From the NCBI GenBank assembly GCA_024233675.1, contig JACKPH010000005.1, positions 37,352 to 101,351 on the forward strand: 64,000 nt of DNA, read 5' to 3'. The stretch is from Thermotogae bacterium. Lineage in GTDB: Bacteria > Thermotogota > Thermotogae > Petrotogales > Petrotogaceae. The translations under genes were made by a program, and so were the position numbers. Below are positions 35,357-42,838 of this stretch, one piece after another (position 1 is the first letter of the stretch; the number at the start of each line of letters is the position of its first letter). The notes beneath the pieces were generated by a model, which was not told the origin of the DNA, did not search any database, and saw only the letters and a program-made list of their open reading frames with translations.

Positions 35357-36077
35357 ATTCAGATGTAATTTTCATAACCATACAGTACTTTCACCGTGTG
35401 CTGATTTAACAATGACAACTGAAAATTATATAAATTTTCTTACAAAGTCATCTTTAGACTGGATTTCTATCACAGATCATAATTCTTCTGCAAATGTAAG
35501 AAACTATAAAAAAATAATTGAAGAAAACTCCGGCATAAAAGTAATACCGGGAATAGAAGTTCAGAGTATAGAAGAAGTTCATATACTGGTTTATTTTGAA
35601 CACACACATGAATGTGAAGAATTCGGTAAAATCATAGAAGAATCACTTATTATAAAATCATACAACCAGGAAAAACTCGGTTATCAGATATTAACAGATG
35701 AATCAGGTGAATTTTCCGAAATAATAGATTCTCCTTATCTCGGATCTTCATCATCTTATTCCGTAGATAAAATTTTCAGTATGGCAAAAAAATACAGTAC
35801 AGCTGTTGTACCTGCTCACATATTCAGAGCAAACGGATTAATTACACAACTCGGAATACCTCCGAAAATTAATTTTGATGCCGTTGAAGTAAAAAGTGAA
35901 AAGGAAATGGAAAAAGCAAAAAAAATTGGTTATTCAAAGTTTATATTCGGATGTGATTCCCATTTTCCGCAACAGCTTGAAAACATTTCATGTTATATAG
36001 AAGCAGATTCAAGAAATTTTCAGAATTTTCAGAATTCATTAAATTCAGAGAAGGTGATTCCTGTATGGCAACCTTAG
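35349..36077 (+). CDS. PHP-domain phosphoesterase
   Basis: 242-residue PHP-domain protein with a complete set of metal-binding motifs: FHNHTVLSPCA (H-x-H), SITDHN, PGIEV, VPAHI and CDSHF. PHP proteins hydrolyse phosphate esters, including nucleotides and histidinol phosphate. This one belongs to the stand-alone TrpH-like group by length and layout. The gene overlaps the preceding DRTGG gene by eight bases and the next ATPase gene by 13. It belongs to the DRTGG/CBS/PHP/ATPase cassette; the substrate is unknown. Confidence 0.85.
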   Translation: MTEFRCNFHNHTVLSPCADLTMTTENYINFLTKSSLDWISITDHNSSANVRNYKKIIEENSGIKVIPGIEVQSIEEVHILVYFEHTHECEEFGKIIEESLIIKSYNQEKLGYQILTDESGEFSEIIDSPYLGSSSSYSVDKIFSMAKKYSTAVVPAHIFRANGLITQLGIPPKINFDAVEVKSEKEMEKAKKIGYSKFIFGCDSHFPQQLENISCYIEADSRNFQNFQNSLNSEKVIPVWQP

Positions 36078-36625
36078 AAACTCTTTCTGATCACGTATAT
36101 GACATATGCGAAAATGCAGTAAGATCAAAAAGTTCCGTATGTGAACTTACAATTTTCGAAGACGATGAAAATTTCCGTTTCATAATAAACGATCACGGAT
36201 GCGGTATGAATCAGGAAGAACTAATGCACGCTATAAGTCCTTTTTATACAACAAAAGAACAAAGAAAAAAGAAATTAGGTGTCGGACTCCCGTTTTTGAA
36301 ATTTTCATCAGAACTCACAGGCGGATACTTTAAAATTGAATCAGAAAAACTCATAGGAACAAAAGTTGACGTATTGTTTAAAAAATCCAACATAGACTGT
36401 CAGCCAGTAGGGAATCTTCCGGAAACACTTTTCATGATAATTTATATGGATAAAAACACAGATTGGAAAATAATAAGAGGTTTCAGAGAAGATGCATATG
36501 AACTGGATTCAAAAGATTTAAAAGAACAGTACGGTAATTTATTCTATGAAAATTCTTTTATGATTGAAATTAAAAAAATAATTACAGAATTAGAAAATCA
36601 GATAAAACAGGGAGGACTGGAATGA
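36065..36625 (+). CDS. GHKL (histidine-kinase-like) ATPase domain protein
   Basis: 186-residue single HATPase domain, the third in this region. The N box is VYDICENAVRSKSS, G1 INDHGCGM, with SPFYTTKEQRKKKLGVGLPFLK as the ATP lid and G2. No phosphoacceptor domain is attached. ATG 36065, preceded by AAGGTGA, is chosen; an in-frame start at 35990 would put most of the extra sequence inside the PHP gene. The end overlaps bamA by ATGA. In related genomes this gene type sits with DRTGG and PHP genes; it may phosphorylate or bind a partner in the cassette. Confidence 0.85.
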   Translation: MATLETLSDHVYDICENAVRSKSSVCELTIFEDDENFRFIINDHGCGMNQEELMHAISPFYTTKEQRKKKLGVGLPFLKFSSELTGGYFKIESEKLIGTKVDVLFKKSNIDCQPVGNLPETLFMIIYMDKNTDWKIIRGFREDAYELDSKDLKEQYGNLFYENSFMIEIKKIITELENQIKQGGLE

Positions 36626-38895
36626 AAAGATTTTTATTATTACTATCTTTAACTTTATTTTTCATAAGCGGATTTTCTCTTACAACACTAAATCAGATAA
36701 ATTTTTCCGAAGATTATACTTATGCTGCGACACAGATAAACAGTATAATGGAAGATTACGATGTAGTTGTGGGAAACAAAATAAGTGAAATCGATGTAAA
36801 ACTTGCATTAAAACAACTTCAGAACTTGGGAATTTATTCGTCATACGATTATTCACTTGATGAAAATTCCGGTGTTCTTAATATAACAGTTAATGCAAAT
36901 CCTTTAATCTCAAAAGTTGTTACTGTAACCGAAGGTGAAGAACTCTTAAAAAAAGATTTAATCGATGAAACTCTTTCCGGAATAACTCTTAATATGCCTT
37001 TAAACACAAAAGAATTTCAGACGGTAATTGCTTCAATACAGAATCTTTTTAACGCGAACGGATATCAGTTTGTTGATATATCAACAAATATAAAATTAGA
37101 CAGCAACACCATATCTCTTGATACAGTTACAGATAAAAAAAATACATATAAAGACAATGTACTTGTATTTTTTATAAAACCTTATTCACTTTGGGACATC
37201 ACCTTAAAAGATGATTATGCAAAATTAGATAAAGAGGCTCTTAAAAAAAGAATTACATTTAATTTCAGAAAAGATTACAATGCAAAATTTTTCCTTTTAA
37301 GACCGAATATAAAAACAACATATCCTTCATCGGATAATTTACAGGCAATAATCACATCTCTCGGAAAATTACCTTATTTCGGTCCGGAAACACAGCTAAA
37401 TTTTGAACAGACAGATATAGAAGATAATGTAGGTTTGGAACTTAATCTTGTAATTTCAGGAAAAATGCCGAAGCTAACAGAAGATACATTTACAGTTTCA
37501 AAAATAAATATATCAGGTAATTATTCATTACCTCTCTACAGAATAGAGGATTACGTAAAAAAATCCATTACAGAAAATGCAACAGCTGATAATCTTTCTC
37601 TTTTAAAAACAATAGATAATTTAAAAGAACTTTATACAGAAGAAGAATATTTCAGTGATTTTATAGATATACAGGCAGAAAAATCAGAAAATGACGTTAA
37701 TATATCAATAAATGAAAGAGCTTACGGTAAAGTTAATGTAACTCAGGCTGCAACAGCAAAAACACGTGATTACATAACAAATTCATTTATAAATATAACA
37801 GAAGGTTCTGTATTAAAACAAAAACCGCTTTACAATACTTACAGTTCATTTATGGGTTCAGGATTTTATAAAAATGTAAATATATATCCTGTTTCTATGA
37901 ATGCAACTTCAGTTGATTTCGCTGTTATACCTGATGAAAATGATAAACCGGGAAAATTTTTAGGCGGTCTTACATGGTCACTTCCCGAAAATGATCCATG
38001 GTATTACGGTTTTTCAGGAACATTAAACGTTGACTGGCCGAATCCTTTCGGTATGGGTCAGACATACGGTATTGATTTACAGCTTACTCCTCTTTCAAAC
38101 TATTATGTAGCTGGTTTTAACTATAAAATTATACAGGCTTTCAAAACTAATATTAATTTCGGAACAGATTTAAAATATGCATATTCACCAGACGGAATTT
38201 ACAATGAAACTCTTAATTCCACAGTACTTAATCAGTTTACCGTAAAAGTTTCTCCGTCAGTAAAATTCTCAGATTTTTCATATATCACAAATTATATTTC
38301 ATACGAAAATTATATTTTACAGACAAATGAAAAACTTTCAAAAATGTCAGCATCTCTCGGTTATCTTTATAATGCACTCGACAGTCCTACAAGACCTTAT
38401 AACGGAAATTATTTTTCTGTTTCAGGTTTCGGAGGATTCAACGTGGAATCTCTCAGTAAATATTATGCCGGAGAAAACTTAGAATACAAATTCTTTAAAA
38501 GTTTTGAAAAATTTACAGTCGGTGCTCATGCAAAAGTAGGTTATGCAGTTGATACCGGAGATTTATGGAATTATTCCACAGGCGGTATATTCAGTGTAAG
38601 AGGTTATGATTATAATTCAAAACTCGGAGACAAAACATGGCTTGCAAATGCAGAATTAATTTATGAACTTTACAAAGGTCCTTCTTTTTCTTCAGATCTT
38701 TATTTATTTGCAGATGCAGGTAATTCTGAAGATAACTATGAAAACCTTATGAATTCTCCTTTGGTTTCTTTCGGAGCAGGATTAAAAGTTACATTACCTT
38801 TCTTAGGTCAAATAAGATTTGATTTTCCTTACATACTTGAGAATAACCAGTTTAAATTCAGAGGTTTGACATTTGCATTCGGTCAGGTTTTTTAA
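36622..38895 (+). CDS. bamA: BamA/Omp85-family outer membrane protein assembly factor
   Basis: 757 residues: a signal peptide (about 1-19), several POTRA-type alpha/beta repeats in residues 25-410 (for example VTVTEGEELLKKDLIDETL...GITLNMPLN), and a C-terminal 16-strand barrel region typical of Omp85 proteins. It has the conserved RPYNGNYFSVSG near strand 6, FSVRGYDYN (the VRGF/Y lid motif) and a C-terminal Phe in FAFGQVF. BamA inserts barrels in the outer membrane, so it should be required for the LptD-like domain encoded at 3203-6670. It overlaps the preceding HATPase gene by four bases, an unusual neighbour for bamA. Confidence 0.9.
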   Translation: MKRFLLLLSLTLFFISGFSLTTLNQINFSEDYTYAATQINSIMEDYDVVVGNKISEIDVKLALKQLQNLGIYSSYDYSLDENSGVLNITVNANPLISKVVTVTEGEELLKKDLIDETLSGITLNMPLNTKEFQTVIASIQNLFNANGYQFVDISTNIKLDSNTISLDTVTDKKNTYKDNVLVFFIKPYSLWDITLKDDYAKLDKEALKKRITFNFRKDYNAKFFLLRPNIKTTYPSSDNLQAIITSLGKLPYFGPETQLNFEQTDIEDNVGLELNLVISGKMPKLTEDTFTVSKINISGNYSLPLYRIEDYVKKSITENATADNLSLLKTIDNLKELYTEEEYFSDFIDIQAEKSENDVNISINERAYGKVNVTQAATAKTRDYITNSFINITEGSVLKQKPLYNTYSSFMGSGFYKNVNIYPVSMNATSVDFAVIPDENDKPGKFLGGLTWSLPENDPWYYGFSGTLNVDWPNPFGMGQTYGIDLQLTPLSNYYVAGFNYKIIQAFKTNINFGTDLKYAYSPDGIYNETLNSTVLNQFTVKVSPSVKFSDFSYITNYISYENYILQTNEKLSKMSASLGYLYNALDSPTRPYNGNYFSVSGFGGFNVESLSKYYAGENLEYKFFKSFEKFTVGAHAKVGYAVDTGDLWNYSTGGIFSVRGYDYNSKLGDKTWLANAELIYELYKGPSFSSDLYLFADAGNSEDNYENLMNSPLVSFGAGLKVTLPFLGQIRFDFPYILENNQFKFRGLTFAFGQVF

Positions 38896-38924
38896 TATAA
38901 TTTAATAAGTAAATAAAATTAACA

Positions 38925-39052
38925 TAAAAAAGAACGGAAAGTGATGAAATTTCACTGCGGTCGCGCCACCGTGATAAAGGACGAAAATTCTTAAAAGCCA
39001 CCGGAAGGGAAGGCAGAATGAGTAGGACGATTTTTAAGCCGGGAGACGTTAT
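38925..39052 (+). ncRNA. Cobalamin riboswitch aptamer
   Basis: Adenosylcobalamin-family riboswitch. P4 is AGTGA/TCACT around tgaaatt. P5 is CGGT (38958-38961) with ACCG (38968-38971), closing an L5 loop CGCGCC. It is followed by GTGATAAAGG. The family core GCCACCGGAAGGGAAGGC (38997-39014) and the closing strand AAGCCGGGAGACG (39036-39048) are near-consensus. It lies directly upstream of a B12-type ABC importer operon, as expected. A small 62-codon open frame at 39018-39206 crosses it and is not a gene. Confidence 0.93.
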
Positions 39053-39065
39053 TTTTATGTTTTAT

Positions 39066-39090
39066 CCATCTTTTCGCGCCAAAAAGATGG
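39066..39090 (+). promoter_or_regulatory. Cobalamin riboswitch expression-platform hairpin (P13-like)
   Basis: Stem CCATCTTTT/AAAAGATGG (39066-39074 with 39082-39090) presents the loop CGCGCCA, the same sequence as aptamer loop L5 (38962-38968). CGCG is self-complementary, so L5 and this loop can form a four-pair G-C kissing contact, the ligand-dependent L5-L13 contact of the family. Bases 39101-39105 (TGGCG) can compete for CGCCA. The Shine-Dalgarno GGGAGG of the first gene lies 28 bases after the hairpin. Confidence 0.7.
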
Positions 39091-39129
39091 GTTATTTCTA
39101 TGGCGTAATAAAATTTTGGGAGGTATTTT

Positions 39130-40011
39130 ATGAAAAAAGTAGTTTTAACATTTATTACTGCCTTTATTTTTATAAGTCTTTTTGCATCCTTTACTCTTAT
39201 CGATGATATAGGAAGAGCCGTTACTTTTGATTCTCCTGCTAAAAGAGTTGTATCTGCAGCACCGGCTGTATCTGATTTTCTGAATTATCTTGACGCAAAA
39301 GATAATGTTATAGGGGTTACTGACTGGGATACAACTTTTTATGATATAGAAAAAATAGGTAATATGACTCCGCTCAACATCGAAAAAATAATTTCATTAA
39401 ATCCTGATATCGTATTTATATCAGGTGGTTTTCAGGAAAATGAAATTGAAAATCTTGACAAATTCGGAATAAAAACTTTTGTTATAAATCCTGTAAATTT
39501 AAACGATATATATGAATCTCTCGTAAAAGTAGGATTCATAATCGGAAAAGATAATCAGGCAATTGAAATGGCAAAAAAAATGAGAGCCGAAGTTACAAAT
39601 ATAGCTATAAACTCTTTTAATTTTAAATCCCATCTTAAAGCTATTTATATAATGGATTCTTCAAACCCAGCAGAAATATGGACTTCAGGTTTAGGTTCAT
39701 TTTTTAATGAAGTAATAGGTTATGCCGGAGCATTAAATCTTACATCAGGTCTTACCGGAAATAACGGATGGGTTGCAATAAGCAGTGAATATGTAATTTT
39801 TGAGAATCCTGATGTAATAATTGTTCCTACTTATTATCCGGGAGATGAAAATGCTAAAAATTCAGTTGTAAAAAATCCTATATATAAAAATGTAAATGCG
39901 GTTAAAAATAATCATATAATAGAAGTAGACGGAAACAAAGCATCTCAGGCTTCTCCTTCATTAATAGAAGTACTTAAAAAATTATACAATGACTTACAGG
40001 AGATAAAATGA
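39130..40011 (+). CDS. btuF: Periplasmic cobalamin-binding protein of ABC importer (BtuF-like)
   Basis: 293-residue substrate-binding protein with a signal peptide (1-19, FISLFASF) lacking a lipobox Cys, so probably soluble in the periplasm. The TroA/BtuF fold is shown by RVVSAAPAVSDFLNYL, VIGVTDWDTT, IISLNPDIVFISGG and IWTSGLGSFFNEVI. The cobalamin riboswitch upstream and btuC/btuD-like genes downstream argue for corrinoid rather than heme or siderophore uptake. GGGAGG precedes ATG 39130. The stop overlaps the permease start. Confidence 0.88.
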   Translation: MKKVVLTFITAFIFISLFASFTLIDDIGRAVTFDSPAKRVVSAAPAVSDFLNYLDAKDNVIGVTDWDTTFYDIEKIGNMTPLNIEKIISLNPDIVFISGGFQENEIENLDKFGIKTFVINPVNLNDIYESLVKVGFIIGKDNQAIEMAKKMRAEVTNIAINSFNFKSHLKAIYIMDSSNPAEIWTSGLGSFFNEVIGYAGALNLTSGLTGNNGWVAISSEYVIFENPDVIIVPTYYPGDENAKNSVVKNPIYKNVNAVKNNHIIEVDGNKASQASPSLIEVLKKLYNDLQEIK

Positions 40012-41024
40012 CCAAGTATTTAAAAAAAAGGGGGAAAATCCCCCTTCTTGTATTTTTAATAATAATTTCATTCATAATGTTTCTTCTTTTTTCATCATTC
40101 GGAACGGTAAATATAAAAATTTCCGATACGTTTCGTATACTTATAAATAAATATGATAATTCAGTAATTAAAAATTTAATAATAAATGCCAGAATGCCAC
40201 GTGTTGCGGGAAGTTTTATAATAGGAAGCATACTTGCAATATCGGGTAATGTTTTACAGCTTATTATACAGAACCCTCTTGCTGATCCTTATTTAATAGG
40301 TTTATCATCAGGTGCAAGTTTCGGTGCGGTACTTTATGCGGCACTTACACTTATTTACTCTTTCAGTATACCTTTCGGAATGGAATCTTTTGCATTTGCT
40401 TTTTCTCTGTTTTCAACTTTTCTTGTTATATTAATATCAAAGCGGGGTAAAAAAATACCTGTAGTATCCCTTATTCTTTCAGGCGTAATAGTAAGTTCAC
40501 TATTTAATTCTTTTACAACATTTTTTACGGTACTTTACTGGAGAAATCTTATACATGTTAATGTATGGCTTATGGGAAGTACAGCTTCTCTTGACTGGAA
40601 TGATTTTTTTATACTTTTAACCGTACTTATTGTTCTGATAATAATAATTTTTATGATGTCAAAATATTTAAACCTTTTATCTATGGGTGAAGAAATGTCA
40701 GTATATTCCGGAATAAATCCTGACTCGGTAAGACTTATTCTTCTTCTCGTTAATATACTCGCAGTTTCTTTCTGCGTATCAAAAGCAGGTATAATAGGAT
40801 TTGTAGGTCTGGTAATCCCTCATATAGTAAGACTCATAACAGGTCCTTATTCAGGAATTACAACTTTTTATAACATATTTGTAGGCGGAATATTTCTTAT
40901 GTTCTCTGATTTCCTTTCACGTTCGTTATTCGCACCGACAGAACTTCCTATAGGGGTAATAACTTCATTTGTCGGAGCTCCTGTTTTCATATTCATATTA
41001 AAAAGGAGCAGAAAAAATGATTAA
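40008..41024 (+). CDS. btuC: Cobalamin-type ABC transporter permease (BtuC/FecCD family)
   Basis: 338-residue FecCD-family permease with about ten membrane segments. Typical segments are NARMPRVAGSFIIGSILAISG (TM1-2 region), NPLADPYLIGLSSGASFGA and the coupling helix region IIGFVGLVIPHIVRL. It should dimerise with itself and pair with the ATPase downstream. The first codons contain a strong hairpin (40028-40046). The gene overlaps btuF (ATGA) and the next gene by eight bases. Confidence 0.92.
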   Translation: MTKYLKKRGKIPLLVFLIIISFIMFLLFSSFGTVNIKISDTFRILINKYDNSVIKNLIINARMPRVAGSFIIGSILAISGNVLQLIIQNPLADPYLIGLSSGASFGAVLYAALTLIYSFSIPFGMESFAFAFSLFSTFLVILISKRGKKIPVVSLILSGVIVSSLFNSFTTFFTVLYWRNLIHVNVWLMGSTASLDWNDFFILLTVLIVLIIIIFMMSKYLNLLSMGEEMSVYSGINPDSVRLILLLVNILAVSFCVSKAGIIGFVGLVIPHIVRLITGPYSGITTFYNIFVGGIFLMFSDFLSRSLFAPTELPIGVITSFVGAPVFIFILKRSRKND

Positions 41025-41787
41025 AATATCTGACTTAAACTTTACTTACGGAAATAATTTTAAACTTAACATAAATAATTTAGAAATAAACAACGGAGAA
41101 AATCTTTCTATAATAGGTCCTAACGGATCCGGAAAAAGTACTCTGATAAAAATTTTTTCCGGAATAATAAATTATTACTCAGGAAAAATTGAAATAGAAA
41201 ATAATGATATATCAAAAATATCAAAAAAGAAACTTTCACGTATAATTTCCACTGTTCCTCAGGATTTTACGACAATATACGATTACAACACAGAAAATAT
41301 AATTGAAACGTCAAGATATCCGTACACTTCTTTTTTTAATCTTTCGGAAAATAAAGAAGACCGTGATATAATAGATTATGCAATAAAAATAACTGATCTT
41401 GAAAGATACAGAAAAAAATATTATTCCGAGTTATCCGGAGGTGAAAAACAAAGAGTAATGATTGCAAGAGCAATAGCTCAGGATACAGAAATAATGCTTC
41501 TTGATGAATTTACCTCACATCTCGATCCCGGACATACTCAGAATCTTATGAAAATAATACAGAATTACTGTATAAATAAAAATAAAACTGTAATATCTGT
41601 TTTTCATGATATAAACCTCGCTTCTCTTTATTCAAAAAGAATACTTGTTATGAAAGACGGAGAAATAAAACTTGACGGAACACCATATGAAATAATAACA
41701 AGAAAAAATATTGAAGAAATATACGGATTTGACTGCACAGTTATCAGTCATCCTATTTATAAAGTTCCTCAGATAATATTTAATTAG
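41017..41787 (+). CDS. btuD: Cobalamin-type ABC transporter ATP-binding protein
   Basis: 256-residue ABC ATPase of the FepC/BtuD group. Walker A GPNGSGKST is near residue 34, the Q-loop is in VPQDFT, the signature LSGGEKQRVMIARA, Walker B IMLLDEFTSHLD and H-loop SVFHDINLAS. It completes the three-gene importer under riboswitch control. Overlap with btuC implies coupled translation. A HAD-like gene follows after nine bases. Confidence 0.92.
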   Translation: MIKISDLNFTYGNNFKLNINNLEINNGENLSIIGPNGSGKSTLIKIFSGIINYYSGKIEIENNDISKISKKKLSRIISTVPQDFTTIYDYNTENIIETSRYPYTSFFNLSENKEDRDIIDYAIKITDLERYRKKYYSELSGGEKQRVMIARAIAQDTEIMLLDEFTSHLDPGHTQNLMKIIQNYCINKNKTVISVFHDINLASLYSKRILVMKDGEIKLDGTPYEIITRKNIEEIYGFDCTVISHPIYKVPQIIFN

Positions 41788-41796
41788 AGGTGTTTT

Positions 41797-42228
41797 ATGG
41801 AATATATTCTTGTATTCATAGACGGAACAATATGTGACACAAGGCACAGAAATAATATTCAGGTAAAAAAGGACTTCTTTTCGGAAAAGAATATAATCGA
41901 TGATATACCTACAAAGGGAAGCATAGAAACACTGAAAAGACTTTCCGTAAAATACGGAATAATTTATATAGGTGCAAGAGATGAAAAATACAGAGAAGCT
42001 ACTCAAAAATGGCTGAAAAAAAATAATTTTCCTGACGGCGAAATTTATTTAGGCTCTTCTGTGGAAGAAAGACTTGAAATAGTAAAAAAACTAAAAGAAA
42101 ATCTTATTTTTACCGCCGGAATAGGTGACAGATGGGATGATAATCTTCTGCATCTTGAAATCGGCTGTAAAAGTTTTATTCTTGAAGAATATAACCCAGA
42201 CTGGTCAGTAGTTGAAAAATACATATAA
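41797..42228 (+). CDS. HAD-like small protein lacking the nucleophilic aspartate
   Basis: 143-residue HAD-fold protein. The first motif, normally D-x-D-G-T, reads F7-I-D9-G-T, so the nucleophile is Phe while the acid/base Asp remains. Motif II is IIYIGARD (T/S replaced) and motif IV GDRWDDN is intact. The pattern CDTRHR after the first motif recalls HAD proteins acting on nucleotides or used as kinase-associated domains, but phosphatase activity is unlikely. It is the last gene of the B12 importer operon; the reason for that linkage is unclear. Confidence 0.7.
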   Translation: MEYILVFIDGTICDTRHRNNIQVKKDFFSEKNIIDDIPTKGSIETLKRLSVKYGIIYIGARDEKYREATQKWLKKNNFPDGEIYLGSSVEERLEIVKKLKENLIFTAGIGDRWDDNLLHLEIGCKSFILEEYNPDWSVVEKYI

Positions 42229-42260
42229 ATAAGTCCTGATATCAGGACTTATTTTTTTTT
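42228..42260. terminator. Bidirectional terminator between B12 operon and plsY-like gene
   Basis: Perfect 26-base palindrome (42228-42253, arms AATAAGTCCTGAT and its complement) followed on the + strand by a T-run and preceded by A/T-rich bases. It serves both convergent transcripts; the minus-strand stop codon lies inside it. Confidence 0.9.
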
Positions 42261-42838
42261 AAAATATTTTTAAATTCTTTATAATGTTTATAAATTATAA
42301 TAAGAAAATTTCCGGTGTACAAAATTAAAAATTCTTTTCTTCCCGTAAAAAAATTATATAAAATATACGGACTAAGTATAATATAGGTTATAAAAACACT
42401 AAAAAAATCTTCTTCCGGAGATATCTTTTTTCCTCTGTTAAAAAAAGCTCTTAAAGTAAAAATAATACCCATTATAATAGGTACCTCCCCACGTGTCATA
42501 ACTGTCCATGCACCGAAAGACACAGCTATTGCCTTACCGCCTTTAAATTTAAGCATAGGTGAAAATGCATGTCCGGCAATTCCGGCAAGAAGTGCAATCG
42601 CAAGAATATAAGAATTTAATTCTTTATAAAATAAAATAACAGGAAACAGACCTTTTGCATAATCCATAATTAAAGCCGCAATTCCCCAAAACTTTCCGGC
42701 AGCTCTCCATAAATTTGAAGCACCCGGATTTCCGTCTCTTACAGACCTTATATCAATATTTTTTATATTTGCAAAAATATATGAATACATTACAGCACCT
42801 GAAAAAAACTGAAGAATTATAATCAAAAAATTATACAC
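42242..42838 (-). CDS. PlsY-family glycerol-3-phosphate acyltransferase-like membrane protein
   Basis: 198-residue membrane protein with about five or six segments. The three PlsY motifs are recognisable: RDGNPGASNLWRAAGK near 34, GHAFSPMLKFKGGKAIA near 89 and, less clearly, a degenerate third loop. PlsY transfers acyl groups from acyl-phosphate to glycerol 3-phosphate. The usual SGNIGATN form is altered to DGNPGASN, and the third motif is weak. It overlaps a glycosyltransferase gene by eight bases, so it may be a paralogue for a special lipid rather than the housekeeping PlsY. Confidence 0.75.
   Translation of the reverse strand: MYNFLIIILQFFSGAVMYSYIFANIKNIDIRSVRDGNPGASNLWRAAGKFWGIAALIMDYAKGLFPVILFYKELNSYILAIALLAGIAGHAFSPMLKFKGGKAIAVSFGAWTVMTRGEVPIIMGIIFTLRAFFNRGKKISPEEDFFSVFITYIILSPYILYNFFTGRKEFLILYTGNFLIIIYKHYKEFKNILKKNKS

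Noticed and set aside
39018..39206. 62-codon open frame on the + strand
   Set aside because: It crosses the 3' half of the cobalamin riboswitch and the start of the binding-protein gene in another frame; it has no ribosome binding site.
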